A stretch of DNA of 64,000 bases from Streptomyces erythrochromogenes (GCF_036170895.1 NZ_CP108036.1:4653501-4717500); one strand, 5' to 3'; numbered from the stretch's first letter, positions 50,467-59,360 are shown. A program made the numbers and translations. Notes: a model not told the origin generated them from the sequence alone.

Positions 50467-51378
50467 ATGACGCAGATGACGCCTGGGCAGGTGGCGCCGG
50501 ACCGCGGCTGGTGGGGGTCGGCGCCGGGGGCGGAAGTGGCGGCCGCCGGAATGCTGCTGATCCAGCTCTCGCTGTGGATCGTGACGGGGACACCGGGCGA
50601 GGACTACGGCATGGGCTGGGGCATCGGGGCCGTCCTCTTCCTCCCCGTCGTCTTCGTGCTCACTCCCCTCCTGCTGCTGGCCGTGGGCTTCCTCCACGCC
50701 GCGGTCTTCACCCGGCCCGCCCTCGCGCTGGCCCGCAGGACCGGCCGGCCGTCGGCCGCAGCGGCCTGGATCCTCGCCTCGTCCGCGGCCTGCGCGCTGC
50801 TCTTCTGGTCGCCGAGGACCCCGTACCTCGTCAACTGGGCCGTGATCGCGGGGGTCGCGGTCCCCCCGCTGCTCGTCGCACACCACGCGATCCGCAGGAA
50901 CAGGCCGGTCAAGGCGGTCGTGACGGTCACGGGCGTCGTCTCGGGCGTGCTCGGGCTGGTCACCCTGGTGGGCGGCTTCGTCGTGTTCGGCGAGGGCGTC
51001 CTGGCCGCGCACCGCCCGCCCCGCCTGGAGCGTGCGCAGTACGTCGGCGAGTGGCACGGCGAGGACGGCGGGGTGGTCCGGCTCGGGGAGGGCGGCGAGG
51101 TGACGGTCCGGGGCGTACCGGTGGCCCGGGGCTTCGGCCCCAAGGCGGTCTGCGCGGGAACCGGCACCTGGACGTGGCGGGACGCCGACCCCCGGTGGAA
51201 CCGGCGGGCAGGGGTGGACATGACCGTCCCCGGCTGCGAGGACTGGGACCGCGTCTGGGAGGTGGCCGGGACGGAGGAACACCCCGAACTGTTCCAGTTC
51301 TTCGGCGACCCTGACAACGGCGACATGTGGCTCCTGCGCCGCACCGGCGCGGCGGCCGCGACGCACCCGCACGGGTGA
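50467..51378 (+). CDS. Membrane protein with four hydrophobic segments and an extracytoplasmic C-terminal domain
   Basis: 303 residues from ATG 50467 (AAGGGGCGG upstream); GTG 50458 is in frame. Hydrophobic segments: VAAAGMLLIQLSLWIVTG, GAVLFLPVVFVLTPLLLLAV, one near ILASSAACALLFW, and VTGVVSGVLGLVTLVGGFVV. The C-terminal approx. 115 residues form a beta-rich domain (YVGEWHGEDGGVVRLGEGGE; ELFQFFGDPDNGDMWLLRR) like small lipocalin-type folds. Function unknown. Its promoter has its own pair of palindromic operators, distinct from the catabolic motif, so it is probably under a different repressor. Confidence 0.72.
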   Translation: MTQMTPGQVAPDRGWWGSAPGAEVAAAGMLLIQLSLWIVTGTPGEDYGMGWGIGAVLFLPVVFVLTPLLLLAVGFLHAAVFTRPALALARRTGRPSAAAAWILASSAACALLFWSPRTPYLVNWAVIAGVAVPPLLVAHHAIRRNRPVKAVVTVTGVVSGVLGLVTLVGGFVVFGEGVLAAHRPPRLERAQYVGEWHGEDGGVVRLGEGGEVTVRGVPVARGFGPKAVCAGTGTWTWRDADPRWNRRAGVDMTVPGCEDWDRVWEVAGTEEHPELFQFFGDPDNGDMWLLRRTGAAAATHPHG

Positions 51379-51472
51379 AACGGGCCGGGCGGGCGGCTCC
51401 GCGGGCCCGGCCGGGACAGGAGGCTCGGCATCGTGGCTGAGACCCGTACCGCCGCCGCACCCCGGAGGGCAC

Positions 51473-52264
51473 ATGCTCGGCACCGACTTCCGCACCGGAT
51501 CACCCAACTGGCTCGACCTCGGCAGCCCCGACACCGGCGGGGCCGCCGCCTTCTACGGGGCCGTCTTCGGCTGGGAGTTCGTGTCCGCCGGACCCGAGGC
51601 CGGCGGGTACGGCTTCTTCCGGCAGGACGACAAGACCGTCGCCGCCCTCGGACCGCTCACCGAGGAAGGCGCCCGCTCGGCCTGGATGCACCACTTCATG
51701 ACCCCCGACATCCAGGCCACCGCCGAAGCCGTCCGGGCCGGCGGCGGGACGGTGCGGATGGAGCCCATGGACGTCATGGGCGAGGGGTGGCTGGCGCAGT
51801 TCACCGACCCGCAGGGCGCCGAGTTCGCCTGCTGGCAGCCCGGGAACACCGCCGGGTTCGGGATCGCCTCCGCCGAGAACACGCTGGTGTGGGCGGAACT
51901 CCACGTACCCGACCCGGTCGCCGACATCGCCTTCTACGCCGGGCTGTTCGGGTGGCGGCACGCCGAGATGCAGGCGCCCGGGATGACGTACCGGGTCCTG
52001 AGCACCGCCGACGGCGACCAGGAGGACGCCTCCTTCGGCGGGGTCGCACCGCTGGGCGAGGGGGCCGGCGGCGGGGACCAGGACGCGCGCTGGGTGCCCT
52101 ACTTCCACGTGAGCGACGTCGACGCCACCATCGCCAGGGCCAAGGAGAACGGCGGGACCGTCCTCATGCCGGCCGCCGACGTACCGGACGTCGGGCGGCT
52201 CGGCTGGCTGGCGGACCCCTTCGGGGCGGTGTTCGCGCTGCTGAAGCCCGACCCGCAGATGTAG
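51473..52264 (+). CDS. VOC-family protein with two glyoxalase/dioxygenase-like modules
   Basis: 263 residues. Module 1 (about 8-120) begins NWLDLGSPDTGGAAAFYGAV and module 2 (about 135-260) begins WAELHVPDPVADIAFYAGLF; both continue with the betaalphabetabetabeta pattern (FTDPQGAEFACWQP; LADPFGAVFALLKP). This 27-kDa tandem type is abundant in Streptomyces and usually annotated as glyoxalase/bleomycin-resistance-like; the substrate is unknown. Metal ligands of true glyoxalase I are only partly conserved. It stands alone between the membrane protein and the convergent enoyl-CoA hydratase gene. Confidence 0.85.
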   Translation: MLGTDFRTGSPNWLDLGSPDTGGAAAFYGAVFGWEFVSAGPEAGGYGFFRQDDKTVAALGPLTEEGARSAWMHHFMTPDIQATAEAVRAGGGTVRMEPMDVMGEGWLAQFTDPQGAEFACWQPGNTAGFGIASAENTLVWAELHVPDPVADIAFYAGLFGWRHAEMQAPGMTYRVLSTADGDQEDASFGGVAPLGEGAGGGDQDARWVPYFHVSDVDATIARAKENGGTVLMPAADVPDVGRLGWLADPFGAVFALLKPDPQM

Positions 52265-52296
52265 GGCCCGGCGCCCGTGCAGGGCCCCGGCGCGGA

Positions 52297-53100
52297 TCAG
52301 CGGCCCAGGTACTTGGGCGTGCGGCGCTCCACGAAGCTCGCCACGCCCTCGTTCGCGTCGGCCGTGGCCATGTTGATCTCCTGAGCGGTGGCCTCGGCGG
52401 CCAGCGCGGCCGCCCGGTCGCCGTCCAGGGAGGCGTTGACCAGCTGCTTGGTCATGGCGAGGGCCCGGGTCGGGCCCTGGGCGAGCCGCTCGGCCCACTC
52501 CCGGGCGGCCGCCTGGAGCTCCTCGGCCGGAACCACCCTGTTGACCAGGCCGAGCCGCTCGGCCTCGGCCGCCGGGACGGCGTCTCCGAAGAACATCAGC
52601 TCCTTCGCCTTCTGCGGTCCGACCAGGCGGGGCAGCAGGTACGCGCCGCCGCCGTCCGGGACCAGCCCGCGGCGCACGAACACCTCGATGAAGCGGGCCC
52701 CTTCGGCGGCGATGACGAGGTCGCAGGCGAGGGCGAGGTGCGAACCGATGCCGGCGGCCGTGCCGTTGACGGCGGCGATGACCGGCTTCTCGCAGTCGAG
52801 CACCGCCGTGATCAGGCGCTGCGCGCCGAGCCGGATCATGCGGGCCACGTCCCCGGCGACGCGGTCGCCGCCGGTGGCGGGGGCGCCGCGCAGATCGGCG
52901 CCCGCGCAGAAACCCTTGCCGGTGGCGGTGAGGACGACCGCCCGGACGGCGGGATCGGCGGAGGCCTCGGCGAGCAGCGCGATGACGCGCTCGCGCTGGG
53001 CCCAGGTGACGGCGTTCATCGCCTCGGGGCGGTTGAGCGTGATCCACGAGACGTTGCTCTCGGTGCGGTGGAGGACGTCGTCCTCGGGGGCGCTGTTCAT
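52297..53100 (-). CDS. Enoyl-CoA hydratase/isomerase family protein
   Basis: 267 residues, crotonase fold: ITLNRPEAMNAVTWAQRERV, oxyanion hole KGFCAGADLRG and AVNGTAAGIGSHLALACDLV, then RRGLVPDGGGAYLLPRLVG. The hydratase Glu pair is not intact: the first Glu position reads Phe (FIEVFVRRG) and the second is Asp (VPDGG), a combination associated with isomerases such as PaaG rather than hydratases. The enzyme may shift a double bond instead of adding water. Upstream of it, a GC-rich dyad repeat fragment separates it from the acyl-CoA synthetase gene. Confidence 0.87.
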   Translation of the reverse strand: MNSAPEDDVLHRTESNVSWITLNRPEAMNAVTWAQRERVIALLAEASADPAVRAVVLTATGKGFCAGADLRGAPATGGDRVAGDVARMIRLGAQRLITAVLDCEKPVIAAVNGTAAGIGSHLALACDLVIAAEGARFIEVFVRRGLVPDGGGAYLLPRLVGPQKAKELMFFGDAVPAAEAERLGLVNRVVPAEELQAAAREWAERLAQGPTRALAMTKQLVNASLDGDRAAALAAEATAQEINMATADANEGVASFVERRTPKYLGR

Positions 53101-53149
53101 GCGCGAAACTCCCGTTCGAAGCGGTCTGGTGCGGTGGGTGCGGCGCCCT

Positions 53150-53195
53150 TGCGGGGGCGCTGCCCCCGGGCCCCCGCTCCTGAGCCCGGCAGCGG
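53150..53195 (-). repeat. Fragment of the intergenic GC-rich dyad repeat
   Basis: GGGGGCGCTGCCCCCGGGCC followed by CCCCGCTCCTGAG. It resembles the 29466-29545 element and lies between the hydratase and acyl-CoA synthetase genes. Confidence 0.55.
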
Positions 53196-53217
53196 TGGCC
53201 GGGCGGCGAGCGCAACG

Positions 53218-55452
53218 TCAGCGGCAGATGGCGAGGGCGTCCAGGGCGACCGCGCCCTGGCCGCGGGGGAGGACCATGAGGGGGTTGATGTCCAGCTCGG
53301 AGAGTTGGTCGCCGAGCTCCAGGGCCATCCGCTGGATCCGCAGGACGACCTCCACCAGCGCGTCCACGTCGGCCGGGGGCGCTCCCCGTACGCCTTCCAG
53401 GAGGGCGTGGCCGCGCAGCTCCGTGAGCATCGCCCGTGCCTGGTCCTCGCCGAACGGCGGGACGCGGACCGCCGCGTCGTGCAGGACCTCGACGAGGACG
53501 CCGCCCAGCCCGACGGTGACGGTCGGGCCGAAGAGGTCGTCCTGGGTGACCCCGACGACCATCTCCACGCCCCGTTCGACCATCTGGCAGACCAGGATCC
53601 CGTCGAGCGGGACGTTCTCGTAGCGGGCGATGTCGGTCAGCTCCCGGTACGCGTCGCGGATCTGGCTCGCGGAGGTCAGGCCGATCTTCACCAGGCCGAG
53701 TTCGGTCTTGTGGCCGAGCTGCGGGCCGGAGGCCTTCATCACCACCGGGTAGCCGACCAGGCCGGCGGCGCGCACGGCCGCCGCCGCGCTCGTCACCAGC
53801 TGCTCGCGGGGCACGCGTATCCCGTAGGCGCGCAGGAGCTGCTTCGCGGCGTGCTCGCTGAGCTGCTGTCCCGGCCGCATGAGGGCCTGCGCCTTGCGGT
53901 ACGAGGGCGACGGCGTGCGCGGTGCGTCCTCGAAGGGGGAGCGGTAGCGGGCGGTGAAGCGGTGGTGGCCGAGGTAGGCGCGGACGGCGGTGATGCAGTT
54001 GCCGAAGGTGCGGAAGGTGGCCACGCGGGAGGAGCCGAGGAGGGTGGTGCGGTAGGCGTCCTCGGTGCCGACCGGGGAGCCCCAGATCACGCAGATCAGC
54101 TTGTCGGTCTGCTCGGCGGCATCCACCAGGTCCTGCGCGAGCTTGTCGCTCATCGGGGGGAAGGGGCCGGTGATCGGACAGATCAGGACGCCCACCGAGG
54201 GGTCGGCGAGGATCGCGTCGATGATCTTCCGGCCGCGCCAGTCGCCGACGGGGTGGCCGCCGTTGTCGACGGGGTTGGCGACGTTCAGGTACGGCGGGAT
54301 CCACTGGTGGAGTTCGTCCTGCTTGGCCTGCGAGAGGGTGGGCAGGGTCAGGCCCGCCTCGGTGGCCAGGTCGGAGAAGTGGGCCCCGGTGCCGCCGGAG
54401 ATGGAGTACACGACGACGCCGTCGGCCTCGGGCCTGCGGGCCCGGGCGAGGAGGGCGGCCGTGTCCTGGAGCTCGTCCAGGCCGTCGACGCGGATCACGC
54501 CGAACTGGCGCATGGCGGCGTCCACGACGGTGTCGGCGCCGGTCAGCTTCCCGGTGTGGGAGGCGGCCATGCGGGCGCCGGCCTCGGTGCGGCCGACCTT
54601 GACGGCGACGACGGGGACGCCGTTGCGGGCGGCCCGGTCGGCGGCCAGGAGGAAGGACCGGCCGTCCTTGAGGCCCTCGACGTAGCAGGCGATGGCGCCC
54701 ACCTCGGGCTGCTCGGCGAAGTAGGAGATGAAGTCGGAGGTCTCCAGATCGGCCTCGTTGCCGGTGGGTGCCCAGTGGGAGAGGCGGATGCCCAGTTCCT
54801 GGAGGGTGTAGACGGGCCGGCCCTGGTGGCCGGACTGCGTGATCAGGGCGATCGCCGGGCCGTCGAGGTCGTCGCGGAACTCCTCGAAGGCGTTGAGGTT
54901 GGTGTTGGGGCCCAGCAGGCGCAGCCCGGAGCGCCGGACCGCGGCGGCGAGGCGTTCCTGGGCGGCGGCTCCGGCGCCGCCGGTCTCCGCGAAGCCGGAG
55001 GCGAAGGCGACGGCGAACTTCACTTTGGTGTCGGCGAGTTCCTCGATGACGGGCAGCGGGTCGGAGACCAGCAGGACGGCGAGGTCCACCTGTTCGGGCA
55101 GGTCGGCGACGGAGGCGTGGCAGGCCAGCCCGAAGACGGTGGGGCGGGTGGGGTGCACGGGATGGATCCGGGCGCCGACGCGGTCCGCCCAGGCGATCAG
55201 CTGGCGGGTGATGCCGGTGTTGGGTCTGCCCTCGGCGTCGGAGGCGCCGATGACGGCCACGGACTCGGGCCGGAAGAACCGGTCCAGGTCGGGTACGTCG
55301 GCGTGCAGCGGCCGTCCGCTGACGTCCACGGGGATCGCGTCGTCGGAGGAGGGCGCCGCCGACGAATGGACGGCCGTCCTGGGGGTCTCCCCGCAGGCCT
55401 CGACCCGTGCGCGGAAGTCGGTGGTGAGGGTGCCGTGAGTAGATCCAAGCAT
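53218..55452 (-). CDS. ADP-forming acyl-CoA synthetase (acetate--CoA ligase family, fused alpha/beta)
   Basis: 744 residues from ATG 55452. CoA-binding domain (about 45-140; ESVAVIGASDAEGRPNTGIT), succinyl-CoA-ligase-like domains with the phospho-His loop MAASHTGKLTGAD, and a C-terminal ATP-grasp domain (about 500-740; GYPVVMKASGPQLGHKTELG, then QLSELDINPLMVLPRG). It makes acyl-CoA from acid, ATP and CoA via phosphohistidine, or runs in reverse to gain ATP. It has no GNAT domain, unlike Pat-type lysine acetyltransferases. Two adjacent CTGACG-N3-CGTCAG sites precede it, making it part of the regulon and a second CoA-activating enzyme there. Confidence 0.88.
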   Translation of the reverse strand: MLGSTHGTLTTDFRARVEACGETPRTAVHSSAAPSSDDAIPVDVSGRPLHADVPDLDRFFRPESVAVIGASDAEGRPNTGITRQLIAWADRVGARIHPVHPTRPTVFGLACHASVADLPEQVDLAVLLVSDPLPVIEELADTKVKFAVAFASGFAETGGAGAAAQERLAAAVRRSGLRLLGPNTNLNAFEEFRDDLDGPAIALITQSGHQGRPVYTLQELGIRLSHWAPTGNEADLETSDFISYFAEQPEVGAIACYVEGLKDGRSFLLAADRAARNGVPVVAVKVGRTEAGARMAASHTGKLTGADTVVDAAMRQFGVIRVDGLDELQDTAALLARARRPEADGVVVYSISGGTGAHFSDLATEAGLTLPTLSQAKQDELHQWIPPYLNVANPVDNGGHPVGDWRGRKIIDAILADPSVGVLICPITGPFPPMSDKLAQDLVDAAEQTDKLICVIWGSPVGTEDAYRTTLLGSSRVATFRTFGNCITAVRAYLGHHRFTARYRSPFEDAPRTPSPSYRKAQALMRPGQQLSEHAAKQLLRAYGIRVPREQLVTSAAAAVRAAGLVGYPVVMKASGPQLGHKTELGLVKIGLTSASQIRDAYRELTDIARYENVPLDGILVCQMVERGVEMVVGVTQDDLFGPTVTVGLGGVLVEVLHDAAVRVPPFGEDQARAMLTELRGHALLEGVRGAPPADVDALVEVVLRIQRMALELGDQLSELDINPLMVLPRGQGAVALDALAICR

Positions 55453-55497
55453 CGTTCCGCCCGCTCCTGCTCGATGAACCTCGATGGAACTCGATAA

Positions 55498-55536
55498 CTG
55501 ACGTGTAGTCAGATTACTGAACTGACGTGCCGTCAG
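55498..55536. promoter_or_regulatory. Tandem palindromic operators (sites E1, E2)
   Basis: CTGAC-GTGTA-GTCAG (55498-55512) and CTGAC-GTGCC-GTCAG (55522-55536). Both have perfect half-sites with centres 24 bases apart, roughly two helical turns. They lie upstream of the acyl-CoA synthetase gene (-), 46 bases from its start. Confidence 0.75.
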
Positions 55537-55731
55537 GAACAGGGCTGCGCAGGAAAGCTGGTGGAGGTGGTGTGGTGAACGGTGACAGATTCCCGCGGAG
55601 CGGGTCCAGAGTGCACTTCCGGCCGAGATCACCCGCCCGCGGTCCGGGTCGGCGCGCCCGCCGCCCGCGGCCCTGGATGTTCTCCCGCGGCGGTGTGATC
55701 ATCTACTGCATGACTGCTGTCCGAAAGGCCC

Positions 55732-56241
55732 ATGCCGCGTAGGCGACCGGGCGCACTGCGCGCCGAACTGGCCCTGCCCCAAGCGATGTACACGGGTGCC
55801 GGCCACTGTGGGGGCTTCCAGCCGCCCAGGCCGTGGCCCACCCGGATCGACCGGCTCTCCTCCCGGACGGTCGCCGCGATCCACCGCGAGGAGTGCCGGC
55901 GCCCGTACGACGAAGGGCTCTGGCCCGGGGCGACCGCGACGGCCCTCGCGACCTGTCGCTCCTTCCTCACCCTTCCGGGCCGCTGGCTGTACCTGCGGCG
56001 CGACTACTGCGGCTGCGAGCAGTGCGACCTCCGCAACGACATCGCCGTGGCCCGGGATCTCCTCGAACTGGTCGTCCACAGGCTGCCGCCCTGGCCGCGC
56101 CGGGAACTGGAGGCCCTGTTGGCCGGACTGGACGAGGAGCTGTGGCGCCGGACCGTGCCCGACCCGTTCGCCCACCGGCAGCCGCACCGCAGGGGAGCCT
56201 GGTGGCGCCGGCGCCTCTACGACCTGGACCACCTGCTGTGA
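55732..56241 (+). CDS. Hypothetical Arg/Trp-rich protein, 169 aa
   Basis: I do not recognise a family. It is basic, with many Arg and Trp. A YCGCEQCDLRND motif (CGCxxC) in the middle could bind metal or form a redox pair, and LVVHRLPPWPRRELEALLAG plus a C-terminal LYDLDHLL look helical. No signal peptide or TM segment. The ATG at 55732 has GAAAGG close by. It is convergent with the flavin monooxygenase-like gene. Whether it belongs to the regulon is unclear; sites E1/E2 lie about 200 bases upstream. Confidence 0.6.
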   Translation: MPRRRPGALRAELALPQAMYTGAGHCGGFQPPRPWPTRIDRLSSRTVAAIHREECRRPYDEGLWPGATATALATCRSFLTLPGRWLYLRRDYCGCEQCDLRNDIAVARDLLELVVHRLPPWPRRELEALLAGLDEELWRRTVPDPFAHRQPHRRGAWWRRRLYDLDHLL

Positions 56242-56302
56242 CGCGCCGGCGGGCGCCGACAGGCGTCGGCAGTACCCCTCCGCAGGCGGTGCGGGCGGCG
56301 GC

Positions 56303-57484
56303 TCAGCTGCCGGACGTCCGCCGGGCCACCGCCTTGGCGATCTTCTCCGCGTCCCGGGCCATCTCCCGGAACATCCCGCTGATGGGGTTGGAGAAGCCGG
56401 TGAAGTACAGGCCGTCGGCCCCCGCGGCGGTGCGGGCGCCGTGCGTACGGGGCCGGCCGCGCTCGTCCAGTACGCCGAGGTGGCCGACCAGCCCCTCCAG
56501 CCGGCGGTGGTAGCCGGTGGCCGCGACCACCGCGTCCGGGGTGATCCGCGAGCCGTCCGCGAGGACCACGTCAGGCCCGTCGAAGGACTCCACGGCGGCC
56601 ACCGGCTCCACCTTGCCGGAGCGCACCGCGTCGATCAGGCCCACGTCCTGGACCGGGATCGCCCCCTCCTTGACCCGGCTGTACAGGCCGGTGGCGGGGC
56701 GCGGGAGCCCGTACGCCGACAGGTCCGGGACGGAGGCCCGGGCCACGAGCGCGCCCAGCCGGTCCACGAGCCGCACCGGCAGCCGCCGGACGAGGATCCC
56801 GCTGCGCTGGGCCGGCCAGCCGGCCGTCGAGCGGCGCATGACGTGCGGGGCGGTGCGCACGGCGAGCCGCACCCGGGCCGCGCCGCCCTCGGCGAGGTCG
56901 ACGGCTATCTCGGCGCCGGTGTTGCCGACACCGACGACGAGGACGTCCTGGCCCGCGTACGGCTGGGGGTTGCGGTAGTCGGCGGCGTGCAGCAGCCCGC
57001 CGCCGTACGACTCCCGGCCCGGCCAGTCGGGCAGCCTGGGCGTGTGGTTGAAGCCGGTGGCGACGACGACGGCCGCTGCGGTCAGCACCCGCCCGCCGCT
57101 GGCGTGCAGGGTCCAGCCGCCCTCCTCGCCGGGGTCGGGCTCGATCCGGGTCACCTCGACGCCGGTGACGAGCTCCAGCTCGTGGAACTCGGCGTACTTC
57201 TCCAGGTAGCGCACGACGTTGTCGCGGGAGACCCAGCGTCCGAACCGGCGCGGCATCGCCAGGCCCGGGAGGGCGGACAGCCGGCGCGTGGTGTGCAGGT
57301 GCAGCCGGTCGTAGTGGCGCCGCCAGGACGCGCCGATGGTGTCGGACTTCTCGACGACCACGGCGCGGATCCCGCGTGCGCGCAGCGCGGCGGCCGCGGC
57401 GAGGCCGCCGGGGCCGGCCCCGATGACGTACACGGGGCGGGGCTGGGTGGTCATGTCGACTGCTGGTGCGGGGACTGCGGGCAT
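56303..57484 (-). CDS. FAD-dependent flavin monooxygenase-like oxidoreductase (FMO/Baeyer-Villiger type)
   Basis: 393 residues from ATG 57484; ATG 57454 (MTTQPRPVYVIGAG) is an alternative with less N-terminal extension. FAD Rossmann motif VIGAGPGGLAAAAALRARG, IGASWRRHYDRLHLHTTRRL, and the second nucleotide-binding motif VVGVGNTGAEIAVDLAEGG for NADPH. The FMO fingerprint FxGxxxHxxx(Y/F) is replaced by VATGFNHTPRLPDW. It probably oxygenates or oxidises a cyclic ketone or alcohol intermediate. Divergent from the DoxX gene, with operator site F between. Confidence 0.85.
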   Translation of the reverse strand: MPAVPAPAVDMTTQPRPVYVIGAGPGGLAAAAALRARGIRAVVVEKSDTIGASWRRHYDRLHLHTTRRLSALPGLAMPRRFGRWVSRDNVVRYLEKYAEFHELELVTGVEVTRIEPDPGEEGGWTLHASGGRVLTAAAVVVATGFNHTPRLPDWPGRESYGGGLLHAADYRNPQPYAGQDVLVVGVGNTGAEIAVDLAEGGAARVRLAVRTAPHVMRRSTAGWPAQRSGILVRRLPVRLVDRLGALVARASVPDLSAYGLPRPATGLYSRVKEGAIPVQDVGLIDAVRSGKVEPVAAVESFDGPDVVLADGSRITPDAVVAATGYHRRLEGLVGHLGVLDERGRPRTHGARTAAGADGLYFTGFSNPISGMFREMARDAEKIAKAVARRTSGS

Positions 57485-57656
57485 GAGGTGTGATCGTATC
57501 GCCACGCTGGGTTGATGGGTCTCGGACAAGGAGGGAATCGATTGCGGATCGGTCACGGGCGGAGTGCCGGGCTCCGAGCGGATTTCCGTCACGCCCGGTC
57601 CCCGCGGCCGGTCCGTCCCGGCCGGGGCCTTGCGAGATCGGCCCGCATCCGCTGAA

Positions 57657-57671
57657 CTGACGTACCGTCAG
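57657..57671. promoter_or_regulatory. Palindromic operator CTGAC-GTACC-GTCAG (site F)
   Basis: Perfect 6-bp half-sites, 30 bases upstream of the DoxX start and in the divergent region shared with the FMO-like gene. Confidence 0.73.
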
Positions 57672-57700
57672 ATCAATGGTGAGAGGGATGGGGGCTGCCG

Positions 57701-58153
57701 ATGCAGACCATCTGGCTCAGTGGGGCCGAATGGCTCGCCGTGCTCCGGATAGGCCTCGGCCTGTGGTGGCTGGAGAGCTGGCGGCACAAGGACAAGAAGG
57801 GCTGGTTCGAACGCGGCACCGGCATCGCGTGGGCCGCCGACGTCGCGAACAAGCACCGCTGGACCTTCGTCAAGGGCGGCTTCCAGCTGGTCGTCGCACC
57901 CCGGCCGAAGGTGATGGCGTACATCGTCGTCTACGCGGAACTCGCCCTCGGGCTGGGCCTGGTGTTCGGCTTCCTGACCCCGGTCGCCCTGATCGGCGGA
58001 CTCCTGCTGAACCTCCTCTACCTCGTGCTGATGATCCACGACTGGGCCGAGCAGGGGCAGAACGCGATGATGGCGCTCATCTCGTTCGTCGCGCTCCTCG
58101 CCATGTCCTGGCAGACCTGGTCCCTCGACGCGGCGATCGGACTGTTCCTGTGA
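57701..58153 (+). CDS. DoxX-family membrane protein
   Basis: 150 residues, four TM segments of DoxX/DoxD type (EWLAVLRIGLGLWWLESWRH; MAYIVVYAELALGLGLVFGF; ALIGGLLLNLLYLVLMIHDW; MALISFVALLAMSWQTWSLD). Family members are linked to quinone or thiol redox processes at the membrane. GGAGGATGG-type spacing before the ATG is weak (GAGAGGGATGGGG). It overlaps the DUF35 gene by GTGA. Its role in the catabolic regulon is unclear. Confidence 0.83.
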   Translation: MQTIWLSGAEWLAVLRIGLGLWWLESWRHKDKKGWFERGTGIAWAADVANKHRWTFVKGGFQLVVAPRPKVMAYIVVYAELALGLGLVFGFLTPVALIGGLLLNLLYLVLMIHDWAEQGQNAMMALISFVALLAMSWQTWSLDAAIGLFL

Positions 58154-58668
58154 GCGGCACGGGCGGCACCGGCGGTACCGGCGGCGGTACCGGCGGCGGT
58201 ACCGGCGGTGTCACCGTGCGCCACGACCTCCCCGAGGCGGACGACTTCACCCGCCCCTACTGGGACGCGGCGGCGCAGGGCCGGCTCCTGCTGCGGCGGT
58301 GCGGCGACTGCGGGCGGGCACACCACTACCCGCGCGAGTTCTGCCCCCACTGCTGGGCCGGCGAGGACCGGGTGGCCTGGGAGACCGCGAGCGGCCGCGC
58401 CACCCTCTACACGTGGTCGGTGATCCACCGCAACGACCTCCCGCCGTTCGGCACGCGCGTCCCCTACGCGGCGGCCGTCGTCGACCTGGCCGAAGGCCCG
58501 CGGATGATGACCGAGGTGGTCGACTGCGAGGCCGCCGGCCTGCGCATCGGCATGCCCCTGACGGTCACCTTCCGCGAGGCGGCGGACGGGGTGTGGGTGG
58601 CGGTCTTCCGGCCCGCTCAGGGCCAGAGCAGCTCGCGCACCCAGGAGCCGCCGGCGGAGCGCCGGTAG
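58150..58668 (+). CDS. DUF35/OB-fold protein with rubredoxin-like zinc ribbon (acyl-CoA-binding partner of a thiolase)
   Basis: 172 residues from GTG 58150. A Gly/Thr repeat (GTGGTGG) at the N terminus is encoded by GGTACCGGCGGC-type units. Zinc ribbon LLRRCGDCGRAHHYPREFCP with the second pair CPHC, then an OB-fold (ATLYTWSVIHRNDLPPFGTR; GLRIGMPLTVTFREAADGVW). DUF35 proteins bind acyl-CoA and form complexes with thiolase-like aldolases (ChsH2-Ltp2 type). The matching thiolase lies at 61402-62595, separated by three genes and island 3. Its last 52 bases overlap the convergent PNPOx gene. Confidence 0.87.
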   Translation: MSGTGGTGGTGGGTGGGTGGVTVRHDLPEADDFTRPYWDAAAQGRLLLRRCGDCGRAHHYPREFCPHCWAGEDRVAWETASGRATLYTWSVIHRNDLPPFGTRVPYAAAVVDLAEGPRMMTEVVDCEAAGLRIGMPLTVTFREAADGVWVAVFRPAQGQSSSRTQEPPAERR

Positions 58669-59360
58669 CGCAGACGGGTGTGCCTGCGGGAGGCGTCCCC
58701 CTGGAAGAACTCCACCTCGGCGGGGGCCAGTACGTACCGCGTCCAGGTCGGGGCCGGCGCGTTCGGCTCCGCCCCGGCCCGCTCCCAGGCGGCCTCCGAA
58801 GCCCGCGCCAGTTCCTCCGCAGAGCCCAGCACCTCGCTCTGCCGGCCCGTGAGCGCGGCCGCGAGCGCACCGCGCGAACGGACCGCCAGGTCCGCCCGGC
58901 TCTCCTCCGGGCCGCACGCGGTGACCTCGCCCCGGATCCGGACCTGCCGGCCGACCGACGGCCAGTAGAACCCGAGCGCGGCCTCCGGCCGCGCCGCCAG
59001 CTGCGCGCCCTTGGCGCTCGTGGCGTGCGAGGCGAAGTGCCAGCCCCGCGCGTCGACGTCGTGCAGCATCAGCGTCCGTACGTCGGGCCGCCCCTCGCCG
59101 TCCACCGTGGCCAGGCTCATCGTGTGCGGCTCCGGCTGCCCGGCCCGGGCGGCGTGCACGAACCACTCCCGGAACAGCGCCACCGGCTCGCCGGGCGCCG
59201 CCCCGGTGTCGAACCCTGGGAGAGGGGAGTCCCACACGCGCAGGGCGTGCAGGACCGCACGGAACTCCTCACCGCCGACCCCGCCACCGGTCTTGCCGCC
59301 GGCTGCGCCGGTTCCGTCACCGGCCTCGTCGCTGATCCCGCTGCTGATCTCGCTGCTCAT
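58617..59360 (-). CDS. Pyridoxamine-phosphate-oxidase-like FMN protein (PdxH/PhzG-like paralogue)
   Basis: 247 residues from ATG 59360. It has a Gly/Ser/Asp-rich N-terminal extension of about 30 residues, then PNPOx fold: EPHTMSLATVDGEGRPDVRT, GWHFASHATSAKGAQLAARP, ALGFYWPSVGRQVRIRG, and C-terminal EVEFFQGDASRRHTRLRYRR, resembling the PdxH C-terminal domain. Compared with pdxH at 17804, the substrate-binding segments differ (no SRPHGSQ), so activity on PNP is uncertain; PhzG-type oxidases have this look. Its 3' end overlaps the DUF35 gene by 52 bases on the other strand. Confidence 0.82.
   Translation of the reverse strand: MSSEISSGISDEAGDGTGAAGGKTGGGVGGEEFRAVLHALRVWDSPLPGFDTGAAPGEPVALFREWFVHAARAGQPEPHTMSLATVDGEGRPDVRTLMLHDVDARGWHFASHATSAKGAQLAARPEAALGFYWPSVGRQVRIRGEVTACGPEESRADLAVRSRGALAAALTGRQSEVLGSAEELARASEAAWERAGAEPNAPAPTWTRYVLAPAEVEFFQGDASRRHTRLRYRRSAGGSWVRELLWP

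Noticed and set aside
55527..55742. 71-codon ORF between operators E1/E2 and the 55732 gene
   Set aside because: It starts inside an operator site and yields an Arg/Gly-rich peptide without recognisable features.
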